Source of the DNA: an uncultured Anaerosacchariphilus sp.
GTDB taxonomy: Bacteria; Bacillota; Clostridia; Lachnospirales; Lachnospiraceae
Length of the DNA stretch: 21,679 nucleotides
Assembly (NCBI GenBank): GCA_934373375.1
Contig: CAKROP010000007.1
Span: 1-21,679, forward strand
Direction of reading: 5' to 3'
The translations under genes and the position numbers were made by a program. The notes beneath the pieces were generated by a model. The model searched no databases. It saw only the letters and a program-made list of their open reading frames with translations, and was not told the DNA's origin. Every line of letters begins with the position of its first letter. Position 1 is the stretch's first letter. This document shows, one piece after another, positions 1-8,135 of the stretch.

Positions 1-2
1 CA

Positions 3-935
3 ACGAGACTGTATAAGACCTATCAGGGAATTAAGAACGAAAGTTGGAAAGTACGGATTCTGGATTTTTTTGCAGGAAATCAGTCCTTGCCATTGACTTA
101 TGATCCGTTTTTTAAGTTCATCTTCAATCCGGACAGACATGCAGACCGGCTGGAAAAATTCATTTCCTCTATTCTGGGAATGCGTGTGAAAATCAAAAGA
201 ATTCTTCCGGTAGAGGACAGTCTGATTGATGGTGAGACCTACCTGATCATGGATTTGCTGGTGGAATTAGAAAATGGATCACTGGCGAACATCGAGATTC
301 AGAAAAATGGCTATGCATTTACAGAGGAGCGATTGTCCTGCTATGCAGCAGATCTGCTGATGCGGCAGTACACACGGGTTCGTGGTGAAAAGGGCGCTAA
401 TTTTACATATCGCGATGTGAAAAAGGTCTATGTAATTGTCCTTTACGAAAAGTCTACAGCTGAATTTCATCGTCATGGTGGTACATATTTTCATCATGGA
501 AAAATCAACTATGATAGTGGACTGAAGTTGGAGATGCTGGACGAATATTTCCTGATAGCCCTTGACGTATTTCGAAAAATCCCGTATGCTGAAGATGATA
601 AAGGCGATTTGCACGCATGGCTGTCTCTGTTGACCACGGAGAAGCTGGAGGATGCTGACCAGAGCATTGAGCGCTATCCGTGGTTGGAATCCATCTATCA
701 GGAGATTGCCCTGTTGCGCCGTAATCCAGAGGAGGTTATCGGTATGTGGTCAGAGGCATTGCGGATTTTGGATGAGAATTCGTTAAAATACTATGTGGAA
801 GAATTGAAGGAAGAGTTGGATAAGGAGAAACTGCGAGGAAAGGAAAAGGATGCAGTGATTAGCGAGAAGGATGCAGAGTTAAGCAAGAAAGATGCGGAGA
901 TCGCTGCTTTGAAAGCGCAGCTGACAAAGAGATAG
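3..935 (+). CDS. Rpn family PD-(D/E)XK nuclease-like protein, 5' end missing
   Basis: The reading frame is open from base 3 to the TAG at 933-935. No stop precedes the TTG at 87, and the upstream residues (LYKTYQGIKNESWK, LDFFAGNQS) fit the N-terminal part of this family, so the gene almost certainly starts outside the window rather than at 87. The body carries family landmarks: LTYDPFFKFIFNPDRH, ILPVEDS, then a strand-rich segment with LIMDLLVELENGSLANIEIQK. There the D...E-x-Q/K pattern is the likely PD-(D/E)XK core. A second block reads YRDVKKVYVIVLYEKS. The last ~35 residues repeat KDAxISEKDAELSKKDAEI, a short charged coiled coil. The family is annotated as 'PD-(D/E)XK nuclease family transposase'. 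E. coli Rpn members promote RecA-independent recombination, but no IS ends are seen here. Its base composition is more AT-rich than the next genes, which hints at acquisition. The cellular role is unknown. Confidence 0.8.
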   Translation, partial: TRLYKTYQGIKNESWKVRILDFFAGNQSLPLTYDPFFKFIFNPDRHADRLEKFISSILGMRVKIKRILPVEDSLIDGETYLIMDLLVELENGSLANIEIQKNGYAFTEERLSCYAADLLMRQYTRVRGEKGANFTYRDVKKVYVIVLYEKSTAEFHRHGGTYFHHGKINYDSGLKLEMLDEYFLIALDVFRKIPYAEDDKGDLHAWLSLLTTEKLEDADQSIERYPWLESIYQEIALLRRNPEEVIGMWSEALRILDENSLKYYVEELKEELDKEKLRGKEKDAVISEKDAELSKKDAEIAALKAQLTKR

Positions 936-959
936 ATACAGGGAGATAAAGAGGAGAAG

Positions 960-1020
960 AACAGACCATTTCGCCAATACCATTTTCAATGAGGATGGAT
1001 ATTGGTAAAACGGTCTGTTT
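960..1020 (+). terminator. Long hairpin terminator after the Rpn-family gene
   Basis: A 20-base arm at 960-979 (starting AACAGACC) pairs with 1000-1019 (ending GGTCTGTT) with about three mismatches or G-U pairs, followed by TTTTAT on the plus strand. It lies between the convergent ends of the Rpn-family gene and the histidine kinase. The minus-strand exit has only an interrupted U-run, so termination is best supported for the plus strand. Confidence 0.65.
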
Positions 1021-1029
1021 TATGTTGTG

Positions 1030-2463
1030 CTATTCTTCCTCCGTATGCACCCGCGGCAGCGTAAAGATAAATTCCGTTCCCACGCCCTCCGTGGAGATGG
1101 CGTTGATATGTTCCCCGTGGGACGTAATAATCTCTTTTACGATGGACAGCCCCAGACCGGTGCCTTTTTTGTCTTTGCCCCGGGAGGTGTCGGTCTTGTA
1201 GAAACGTTCCCAGATTTTCTTCATGCTGTCCCGGGGAATGCCGACGCCCTGATCCTTTACCGAGATAAAGACCTTTTCGTGCCGCAGGGTTGTCTCGATG
1301 GTGATGACAGAATTGTCCGGACTGAATTTGATGGCGTTGTCCAGAAGGTTGTACATAACCTGCTGAATTTTGCCCATATCTGCGGAGACAAACTGTTGTC
1401 TGGCGTCGAAGAGCAGCTCCATGGAGATATGGCGGGCTGTACAGCGGCCCTCAAAAGAGGATACCGTATCCTTGATGACGGCGTTGATATCGAAATCCGT
1501 GATATCCAGCCGGTTTTTCTTCGTGTCGAAGGAATTCAAGGTCAGAAGTCCGCTGGTCAGCTTGTTCAGACGTTCTGTCTCCATGAGAACGATTTTCAGG
1601 TACTTCTCCTGCATTTCCGCGGGGATGGTACCGTCCAGAATCGCTTCCACATAGCCTTTAATCGAGGTCAGCGGTGAGCGGAAATCGTGGGAAATATTTG
1701 CCACAAATTTCTTCTGGTATTCGTCGGTCTCACCCAGCTCATGGGCCATATAGTTCAGGGTGGCGGCCAGCTGGCCAATCTCATCTTCCCCGGCAATCTC
1801 CAGGGCGTAGGAGAAATTACCCTCTGCGTACTGCCTGGCAGCCGACGTGATTTTCAGCAGAGGACGGTACACGGCGAAGGTAAAGACGCCCAGCACCAAC
1901 AGGGAAAAGGCGAAAATAAAGAGCAGGGTCATGTAGGTGATATTTAACAGGGCATCCCGCTCCCCGGTCAGCACTGACATGGGCAGATGAATCAGCACAT
2001 AGCCCCGGGGCTTGAAATTGTAGGTGACAGGCGCGGCCACCGAGAGCGTGTTCTCACGGAACATGCCATAGAAGTCGCCGATCATATAATAATTGCTGCC
2101 CATATCCGTCGGATCAAAATCCTCGATGACCGTGGCAGACTCGCTGGAATAGCCGCCGGCGGAATTGACCAGCACCGTGCCGTCCGTGTTCAACAGCCAG
2201 ATATCAGCGCCCAGATAGGTGCTAAGCGCCTGAAAATGGGAGTGAATCGTATTTAAGGAGCGGGAATCCGCCGCGTCCGAATAATAATTCCGCACGAAAT
2301 TCGAGGAAATATAATTGGCCTCCCGATACAGATCCTCCGCCTCCTGTCCGGTCAGATAATTCAGCGTCATCTGGGAGCTGAATACTGCGATGGTAAAGAA
2401 GCTTAAGAAGCCGAAGATGATATAGGCCAGTATGAATTTCAGGTAAAGGGAGTGTTTCATCAT
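1030..2463 (-). CDS. Two-component sensor histidine kinase
   Basis: Membrane-bound kinase of 477 residues. TM1 is at about 8-29. An extracytoplasmic sensor segment spans about 30-170 and contains a dCache/PAS-like ADIWLLNTDGTVL stretch. TM2 is at about 174-198 and a HAMP linker at about 199-250. The HisKA domain has the phospho-acceptor H259 in NISHDFRSPL, and the HATPase domain shows the N-box (N376 in LLDNAIKFS), G1 box DQGVGIP (404-410) and G2 box GTGLGLS (434-440). All catalytic motifs look intact, so it should autophosphorylate H259 and pass phosphate to the adjacent regulator. It starts 3 bases after the regulator's stop (MM start; AAAGGA serves as ribosome binding site), so the two are translated together. 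The ligand cannot be told from the sequence. The layout resembles PhoR/ResE-type sensors. Confidence 0.92.
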   Translation of the reverse strand: MMKHSLYLKFILAYIIFGFLSFFTIAVFSSQMTLNYLTGQEAEDLYREANYISSNFVRNYYSDAADSRSLNTIHSHFQALSTYLGADIWLLNTDGTVLVNSAGGYSSESATVIEDFDPTDMGSNYYMIGDFYGMFRENTLSVAAPVTYNFKPRGYVLIHLPMSVLTGERDALLNITYMTLLFIFAFSLLVLGVFTFAVYRPLLKITSAARQYAEGNFSYALEIAGEDEIGQLAATLNYMAHELGETDEYQKKFVANISHDFRSPLTSIKGYVEAILDGTIPAEMQEKYLKIVLMETERLNKLTSGLLTLNSFDTKKNRLDITDFDINAVIKDTVSSFEGRCTARHISMELLFDARQQFVSADMGKIQQVMYNLLDNAIKFSPDNSVITIETTLRHEKVFISVKDQGVGIPRDSMKKIWERFYKTDTSRGKDKKGTGLGLSIVKEIITSHGEHINAISTEGVGTEFIFTLPRVHTEEE

Positions 2464-2466
2464 CCG

Positions 2467-3171
2467 TTATCCTTTGACGTCAAATTTGTAGCCGATGCCC
2501 CAGACCGTGGTCAGGCTCCAGCTGGGATGATCCCCGATCTTCTCCCGGAGACGCTTGATGTGGACGTCCACGGTCCGGGTATCGCCGATGTACTCGTAGC
2601 CCCAGATGTGATCGAGAAGCTGTTCTCTGGTGAACACCTGATTGGGAGAGGAAGCCAGGAAATACAGAAGCTCCAGTTCCTTGGGCGGCATATCCACGGG
2701 CCTGCCCTGATAGAGAACGGAATAATTGGTCTGGTTGATGACCAGATCCGGGTATTCCACGATCTTGGCGGCAGGTGCAGAGGTTTCCGCAGGCTTCGCA
2801 GGCTGATACCGTCGGAGCACCGCTTTAACCCGGGCCACCAGCTCCTTGGAATCAAAGGGCTTGATGATGTAGTCGTCCGCGCCCAGCTCAAGGCCGAGAA
2901 CCTTGTCAAAGACTTCGCCCTTGGCGGACAGCATGATAATCGGCGTGTTGGACCTGGCGCGGATCTCTCTGCAGACCTGATAGCCGTCGATGCCCGGCAG
3001 CATCAGATCCAGCAGAATCAGCTGGGGCTTGAAGGTATCGAAGACCTTCAGGGCCTCCTCGCCGTCATTAACAATCATGGTCTCATAACATTCTTTAGTC
3101 AGATACAGAGAAATCAGCTCTGCGATATTGTTATCGTCGTCAACGATGAGAATTTTCTGTTTCGCTACCAT
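2467..3171 (-). CDS. OmpR/PhoB-family response regulator
   Basis: This 234-residue DNA-binding response regulator has a receiver domain at about 5-120. The acidic pocket is D11-D13, the phospho-acceptor is D55 in LLDLMLPG, the switch Ser is S82 in MLSAKG and the conserved Lys is K104 in IIKPFD. An OmpR-type winged helix follows at about 135-232 (ELELLYFLASSPNQVFTREQ, then DVHIKRLREKI). I chose the ATG at 3171 because GGAG lies 7 bases upstream. The longer reading to 3198 would overlap mutS2 by 23 bases. The mutS2 stop (TAA) sits 4 bases before this ATG, and the kinase follows 3 bases after its own stop, giving one mutS2-regulator-kinase unit. Target genes are not evident. Confidence 0.93.
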   Translation of the reverse strand: MVAKQKILIVDDDNNIAELISLYLTKECYETMIVNDGEEALKVFDTFKPQLILLDLMLPGIDGYQVCREIRARSNTPIIMLSAKGEVFDKVLGLELGADDYIIKPFDSKELVARVKAVLRRYQPAKPAETSAPAAKIVEYPDLVINQTNYSVLYQGRPVDMPPKELELLYFLASSPNQVFTREQLLDHIWGYEYIGDTRTVDVHIKRLREKIGDHPSWSLTTVWGIGYKFDVKG

Positions 3172-3175
3172 TCTT

Positions 3176-5560
3176 TTACTCCTGTTTGAAGGTTGCAATC
3201 GTAACGCCCGCGTCGCCCTCGCCGAACTCGCCCAGACGGTAGGATTTTACGTATTTGTTGCGCTTTAAGAGTCCCTGTACGGCCTTCCGGAGCGCTCCGG
3301 TGCCTTTTCCGTGTACAATGCGGACGGAAGGAAGATGAGCCAGGTAAGCGTCGTCCAGATATTTATCCAGATGGGCCAGAGCCTCGTCTACAGTCATGCC
3401 GATAAGGTTGATCTCGGTGCTGACGCTGGCAGACTTGCTCATCTTAATCTTGCCTGCGCTGGTGCGCTGGAACTGCTTGGCGGTGATGACAGCCTCCTCC
3501 ACCAGCTCCAGATCGGTGAGCTTCACCTGCGAGCGCAGGATACCCATCTGCACATAGAGATTGCCCCGGGCATCGGGCAGGGTGCTGACCGTGCCCTGGA
3601 GATTCAGGCTCAGTACCTTTACGGTATCGCCCAGGTGCAGGTCGGAGGCCTTCAGCGCCTTCTTCGGCTTCTTTGCAACATCCTTGCTCATGGCCTTTTC
3701 GGTCTTCTTCATACGCTCCCGCAGCTTGGCCCGCTCCGCCTCCATCTCACTTGCGGAAATGTTAGCCTTGCCAAACTTATGGAAGTTCTTCATGGTCTCG
3801 TCGGCATAATCCTTGGCCTCCTGCAGGACTTTGCGGGCCTGCTCGTTGGCTTCTCGCAGGATACGGTCGCGTTGGGCGTCCAGCTTCTCCTGCTTCTTCT
3901 CCAGAGCCTCCCGGAGGGAACGGATTTCCTCTTTATGTTCCTGAATTTCTGCCTGCTCCAGCTCAATGGTGCGGCGGCTGCTCTCCAGATCGGATAAGAG
4001 ATCCTCGAAGCTCTCATTTTGCTCGCTTAAGTGACCCTTCGCGTCCTCGATGAGGAAGTCGGGCAGCCCCAGCTTCCTGGAGATGGCAAAGGCATTGCTC
4101 TTGCCGGGAATACCGATGAGAAGCCGATAGGTGGGGCTTAAGGTTTCCACGTCGAATTCGCAGCAGGCATTTTCCACGCCGTCAGCGGAGAGGGCGAAGA
4201 CCTTCAGCTCGCTGTAGTGGGTGGTGGCCATGGTGCGGATGCCCATTTTATGCAAATGGGACAGAATCGCGATAGCCAGGGCCGCGCCCTCGGTGGGGTC
4301 GGTTCCGGCGCAGAGCTCGTCGAAAAGCACCAGTGAATTTAAGGAAGCCTCGTTCAGAATCCGGATGATGTTGGTCATATGGGACGAGAAAGTACTTAAG
4401 GACTGCTCGATGCTCTGCTCGTCGCCGATATCTGCGTACACGTCGTCGAAGACGGCCAGTTCAGAATTCTGGGCGGCGGGAATATGGAGTCCGGCCTGGC
4501 CCATCAGGGTCAGAAGGCCGGTGGTCTTCAGGGATACCGTTTTACCGCCGGTATTAGGACCGGTGACGATGAGCAGATCATAGTCCTGTCCCAGACGGAT
4601 GGTGACAGGGACCACCTTCTTCGGATCCAGCAGCGGGTGACGGCCTTCCTTAATATAGATCTGCCGTTTTTCGTTGAAGCGGGGGCGGGTGGCCTTCATA
4701 TTTTTAGCCAGCCTGGCTTTGGCGAAAATGAAGTCGAGGGTGGTCAGAATCTCGTAGTCCTGCTCCAGCTCCTCAGTACAGAACGCGGTCTGGTTGCTTA
4801 AGGCTTCCAGTACGTGCTCAATTTCTTCCTGTTCCTTCAGATATAATTCCTTTAAATCATTATTCAGTTTTACGACGGCCATGGGCTCCACGAACAGGGT
4901 GGAACCGGTGGAAGACTGGTCGTGAATCATGCCGGGCACCTGGCTGCGGTATTCGGCCTTGACCGGGATACAGTAGCGGCCATTTCGCTGAGTGATGACG
5001 GCGTCCTGCAGATAAGTCCGCGCGGAACCATGGACCATGCCGGACAGGGTCGAATGAATCTTGTCGTTGGCCGCCAGGATGGAGCGGCGTACATGGTGCA
5101 GGGCGGGGCTGGCGTCGTCGCTTATCTCATCCTCAGAGAGAATACAGCGGCGGATTTCACCTGAAAGCTGGGTACAGGGCTCCAGCGCGTCAAAAAGTGG
5201 ATCGAGGGAATCCGGATTCTCCTCCCGACCCTCGTTCTGACGGGCATACTGCTTCGCCCGGGCCGCCGTCTCCAGAAGGGAGCAGACGTCCAGAAGCTCC
5301 GGAATATTCAAGGTGCTTCCGATCTCCAGGCGTTTCAGGGAGGCGCGCACATCCTTGGTGCCGGAGAAGGCCACGCCGCCTCTGCGGTAAAGTCTTGTCA
5401 GGGCGTCCCCGGTCTCCTGCTGGGCGGCGGTAATGGCCGCCAGATCCTGCATGGGTTCAAGGTCCATACAGCGTTTGCGTCCGCCCGCGCTTCCTGCCTC
5501 GGCGGCCAGACGATCGATAATTTTATAAAATTCCAGTGTGTTATAAGCTTTTCTATTCAT
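3176..5560 (-). CDS. mutS2: Endonuclease MutS2
   Basis: MutS2 of 794 residues, close to the usual ~785. The N-terminal core/lever region is at about 1-300. The MutS ATPase has Walker A GPNTGGKT (334-341), the ADIGDEQSIEQSLSTFSSH signature and Walker B LVLFDELCAGTDP (410-422). A long charged coiled coil follows at about 520-640. The C-terminal Smr nuclease domain occupies about 715-794 with INLIGMTVDEA and the catalytic-type motif HGKGTGALR. MutS2 lacks the mismatch-recognition domain; family members suppress homologous recombination and in Bacillus split collided ribosomes. The start at 5560 (MNRKAYNTLEF) matches the family N-terminus. An upstream in-frame GTG at 5618-5620 is possible but would add 20 atypical residues. 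It is the first gene of the unit with the two-component pair. Confidence 0.95.
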   Translation of the reverse strand: MNRKAYNTLEFYKIIDRLAAEAGSAGGRKRCMDLEPMQDLAAITAAQQETGDALTRLYRRGGVAFSGTKDVRASLKRLEIGSTLNIPELLDVCSLLETAARAKQYARQNEGREENPDSLDPLFDALEPCTQLSGEIRRCILSEDEISDDASPALHHVRRSILAANDKIHSTLSGMVHGSARTYLQDAVITQRNGRYCIPVKAEYRSQVPGMIHDQSSTGSTLFVEPMAVVKLNNDLKELYLKEQEEIEHVLEALSNQTAFCTEELEQDYEILTTLDFIFAKARLAKNMKATRPRFNEKRQIYIKEGRHPLLDPKKVVPVTIRLGQDYDLLIVTGPNTGGKTVSLKTTGLLTLMGQAGLHIPAAQNSELAVFDDVYADIGDEQSIEQSLSTFSSHMTNIIRILNEASLNSLVLFDELCAGTDPTEGAALAIAILSHLHKMGIRTMATTHYSELKVFALSADGVENACCEFDVETLSPTYRLLIGIPGKSNAFAISRKLGLPDFLIEDAKGHLSEQNESFEDLLSDLESSRRTIELEQAEIQEHKEEIRSLREALEKKQEKLDAQRDRILREANEQARKVLQEAKDYADETMKNFHKFGKANISASEMEAERAKLRERMKKTEKAMSKDVAKKPKKALKASDLHLGDTVKVLSLNLQGTVSTLPDARGNLYVQMGILRSQVKLTDLELVEEAVITAKQFQRTSAGKIKMSKSASVSTEINLIGMTVDEALAHLDKYLDDAYLAHLPSVRIVHGKGTGALRKAVQGLLKRNKYVKSYRLGEFGEGDAGVTIATFKQE

Positions 5561-5634
5561 AATACCCAAAGTATACCGCACTTTGGATAGAATGAAAAGA
5601 GGGTTTTTATATGTGGACACTCCTGTAAAAATGT

Positions 5635-5662
5635 ATTAAAATATGGATAACAAGGGTTACAA
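5635..5662 (-). promoter_or_regulatory. Candidate promoter of mutS2
   Basis: On the minus strand, TTGTAA (5657-5662) and TTTAAT (5635-5640) are separated by 16 bases. This would start RNA near 5628 and leave a ~68-base leader before the ATG at 5560. The match to the sigma-A consensus is moderate. Confidence 0.45.
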
Positions 5663-5675
5663 GGAGGAAGGCCGT

Positions 5676-5834
5676 TCATGCTTGCATGATAAGGACTTTC
5701 TCTTTGGAACCCGCCGCACATGAGGAAGTAGCGATTTGCGGAGCAAATCTGCGGATTCCGAATGGGCGTAGAATTGCGGGAGCCGTAAGGCGGAGCAATT
5801 CGTGATATCCAAGTTTGGGACTCGGTCCCAAACT
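5676..5834. repeat. Cluster of four palindromes in the mutS2/HtrA-like spacer
   Basis: Four perfect inverted repeats lie in a row in the 300-base divergent spacer. They are TCATGC-TT-GCATGA (5676-5689), GATTTGC-GGA-GCAAATC (5733-5749), GAATTGC...GCAATTC enclosing GCC-GTAA-GGC (5771-5801), and AGTTTGGGAC-TCG-GTCCCAAACT (5812-5834). The last arm runs into CTCTCC, which can pair with the GGAGGG ribosome binding site of the next gene. No coding region is convincing here. It may be a dispersed palindromic repeat of this genome or an untranslated structured RNA; I do not recognise an RNA family. I found no good promoter for the gene downstream. Confidence 0.6.
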
Positions 5835-5860
5835 CTCCTTATTGACTGCGGAGGGTTTCT

Positions 5861-7126
5861 ATGGCAGAAGAGAGAAAATCAAACGATGGAGAATTTTCCT
5901 TTGTAAAAGAAAAGATAAAAAAGCAGCCCTTTTACCAGACCAGACGGTTCCGCCAGCTCTGCTACTGGCTGCTGGTGGCGGCTCTGTGCGGCGCGGTGGC
6001 CTGCTTCGTGTTCGTGAAGCTTCAGCCGTTTATGGAGCGCGCCCTGGGTAAGGAGGAAAAGACGGAGATCACGATTCCACGGGACGACGAGCCGGACGAG
6101 GTGACCCAGGAGCCGACCGGAGAGACGGTAGTGATTACGGAGCCCCAGGAGCTGGAATTGGCGGATTATCAGAAATTGTATACAAAGCTGAAGGCTGTAG
6201 CCGGCGAGGTAAATAAGAGCTTAGTGACCGTGACGGCAGCCAGCAGCGACACCGACTGGTTCAACGAGACCTATGAGAGCCGCCGGGAGATCAGCGGTCT
6301 TCTGGTGGGCAATAACGGCGTGGAGCTTCTGATTCTGACGCCTTACGAGCCGGTGAAGGACGCAAGCAAGCTTCAGGTCACTTTTGTGGATGGAAAAAGT
6401 CAGGATGCGGTCCTGAAGAATTATGACCGGGTAACCGGTATGGCTATTGTGAGCGTGAATCTGGCGGCGGTGGACGAGGGCACCATGGAAGTGGTAAAAA
6501 TCGCGGATCTGGGCAGCTCCAAGAGTGTGAAGGCGGGCGACAGCGTCATTGCCGTGGGCAGTCCCGCAGGCTTTGCCGGTTCCCTGAAATTCGGCAATCT
6601 GGTGGCGCCGGGCCATAAGACCCGCGTCATTGACGGCGAATACAGGCTTCTGATTACCGATATGGAGCGTTCCGACGGCGGTACCGGCGTGCTGGTAAAT
6701 CTGGACGGACAGGTCATCGGCCTTATTGAGGACACCTATCTCCATGCATCCAATGAGCGGGCCCTGACGGCCTATGCCATTTCCGATATGAAGGCAGTCA
6801 TCGAGCATCTGTCCAACAGCCAGGATCTGGTGTACATGGGCATTAAGGGCAGCCAGGTGACGGCGGAGATCGCGGAGAGCCAGGGCATCCCCACGGGCGT
6901 CTACGTGTCCGATGTGGAGCCGGATTCCCCGGCCCTGAACGGCGGTCTGCAGGCGGGCGATGTGATCATCGAGATCAGCGGGAAGGCTGTTACGAGCGTG
7001 ACGGAGATTCAGGAAATGCTGCTGAAATTCTCCAAGGATCAGGTGATCCAGGTGAAGGTCATGCGCCAGGGCAAAGAAGAATATAAAGAAATTGCGTGCA
7101 GTGTGAAGCTGGATGTGTTAAAATAG
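5861..7126 (+). CDS. Membrane-anchored HtrA-like PDZ protein, catalytically degenerate
   Basis: A 421-residue protein with a basic cytoplasmic N-terminus, one membrane segment (about 33-53), an acidic Pro/Thr-rich linker (about 60-100), an HtrA/DegP-type trypsin fold (about 105-315) and a PDZ domain (about 325-415, with VEPDSPALNGGLQAGDVI). The fold is recognisable from LQVTFVDGKS, DSVIAVGSPAG and LVNLDGQVIGLI. The triad is gone: the TNNHVV His position reads TPYEPV (E163), the TDLAV Asp position reads TGMAI (G193), and the GNSGGP Ser position reads DGGTGV (G274). I infer a pseudoprotease acting outside the membrane as a binding or sensing protein. The frame is intact and the family-length PDZ is kept, so it is not a decayed gene. 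The start is supported by GGAGGG 6 bases upstream. Database names such as 'S1C family serine protease' would overstate it. Confidence 0.85.
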   Translation: MAEERKSNDGEFSFVKEKIKKQPFYQTRRFRQLCYWLLVAALCGAVACFVFVKLQPFMERALGKEEKTEITIPRDDEPDEVTQEPTGETVVITEPQELELADYQKLYTKLKAVAGEVNKSLVTVTAASSDTDWFNETYESRREISGLLVGNNGVELLILTPYEPVKDASKLQVTFVDGKSQDAVLKNYDRVTGMAIVSVNLAAVDEGTMEVVKIADLGSSKSVKAGDSVIAVGSPAGFAGSLKFGNLVAPGHKTRVIDGEYRLLITDMERSDGGTGVLVNLDGQVIGLIEDTYLHASNERALTAYAISDMKAVIEHLSNSQDLVYMGIKGSQVTAEIAESQGIPTGVYVSDVEPDSPALNGGLQAGDVIIEISGKAVTSVTEIQEMLLKFSKDQVIQVKVMRQGKEEYKEIACSVKLDVLK

Positions 7127-7189
7127 TGCGTTGAATGAATGTACTGAACAGCTACGGACAGTTACGAATTTATGAGGAGAGTATGAAAG

Positions 7190-8134
7190 ATGAAATATAT
7201 TGAGACTATCCGGGAAGGTGAGCGCATTTCCGGTATCTATCTGTGCAAGCAGCGTCAGTCTGCGGTTACAAAAAATGGAAAAACATATGAGAACCTGATT
7301 CTGCAGGATAAGACAGGCACGGTGGACGCCAAGATCTGGGATCCCAATTCTCAGGGGATCGATGATTTTGAAGCGATGGACTATATTGATATTATGGCGG
7401 ACGCCACCAGCTTTCAGGGCGCGCTGCAGCTGAATGTAAAGCGTGTCAGAAAGGCCCGGGAGGGCGAGTACAACCCGGCGGATTACCTGCCGGTCAGCGA
7501 GCGGGATATAGAAGAAATGTATCAGGAACTGATGGGCTACGCAAATCAGGTGCAGGAACCCCATCTGCGGGCGCTCTTAAAGAGCCTGTTCGTGGATGAC
7601 GCGGAATTTATCAAGGGCTTCAAGTTCCATTCCGCGGCCAAGACCGTACACCACAGCTTCGTGGGCGGTCTGTTGGAGCATACGTTAAATGTAACGAAGC
7701 TCTGCGAGTATTATGTACAGAATTATACCTATCTGAACCGGGATTTATTGTATACAGCAGCCATGTGCCACGATATCGGCAAGGTCTATGAGCTTTCCGA
7801 GTTTCCGGAAAATGATTACACGGACGAGGGACAGCTGCTGGGCCATATCGCCATGGGCAGTGAGATGGTAGCCGAGCGGGCGCATCAGATTCCGGGCTTC
7901 CCGAAGAAGCTGGAAAATGAATTGAAGCACTGTATCCTGGCCCATCACGGCGAGCTGGAGTACGGATCCCCGAAGAAACCAGCTCTGGCCGAGGCCATGG
8001 CGCTGAATCTGGCGGACAATACAGACGCGAAGATGGAGACCATGAAGGAGATCTTCAAGGCAGCGGGCACCAATATGGGCTGGCTTGGTTACAACCGGTT
8101 CTTCGAGTCCAATCTGCGTAAGACGGAGGTTTAA
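7190..8134 (+). CDS. yhaM: 3'-5' exoribonuclease, YhaM type
   Basis: A 314-residue protein, the length of Bacillus YhaM. An N-terminal OB-fold nucleic-acid-binding domain (about 12-90, with LILQDKTGTVDAKIW) is followed by an HD phosphohydrolase-type domain. Metal ligands visible are H164 (LLEHTLNV), H194-D195 (CHDIGK), H219 (GHIAMG), H252-H253 (AHHGE) and D276 (LADNTDA). Family members degrade RNA and single-stranded DNA from the 3' end with Mn or Co. The start is ATG 7190 with GAGGAG about 10 bases upstream; a nearby ATG at 7183 is out of frame. It lies 63 bases after the HtrA-like gene and 1 base before the rRNA methyltransferase gene, so at least the latter pair is co-transcribed. Confidence 0.9.
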   Translation: MKYIETIREGERISGIYLCKQRQSAVTKNGKTYENLILQDKTGTVDAKIWDPNSQGIDDFEAMDYIDIMADATSFQGALQLNVKRVRKAREGEYNPADYLPVSERDIEEMYQELMGYANQVQEPHLRALLKSLFVDDAEFIKGFKFHSAAKTVHHSFVGGLLEHTLNVTKLCEYYVQNYTYLNRDLLYTAAMCHDIGKVYELSEFPENDYTDEGQLLGHIAMGSEMVAERAHQIPGFPKKLENELKHCILAHHGELEYGSPKKPALAEAMALNLADNTDAKMETMKEIFKAAGTNMGWLGYNRFFESNLRKTEV

Positions 8135-8135
8135 G

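Noticed and set aside
87..935. Transposon or insertion sequence suggested by the family name 'PD-(D/E)XK transposase'
   Set aside because: No terminal inverted repeats or target-site duplication are visible, and the hairpin at 960-1020 reads as a terminator.
2452..3189. Long plus-strand open frame opposite the response regulator
   Set aside because: It mirrors the well-matched regulator on the minus strand, lacks a ribosome binding site and has no recognisable motif; GC-rich codon use opens the antisense frame.
5618..5620. GTG as the mutS2 start
   Set aside because: It would add 20 residues not typical of MutS2 and would lie only about 8 bases from the predicted RNA start; MNRKAYNTLEF at 5560 matches the family.
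5686..5805. 39-codon frame (MIRTFSLEPAAHEEV...) inside the palindrome cluster
   Set aside because: The AGGAGG upstream is about 18 bases from the ATG, and the frame is made almost entirely of hairpin arms. More likely a by-product of the repeat, though not excluded.
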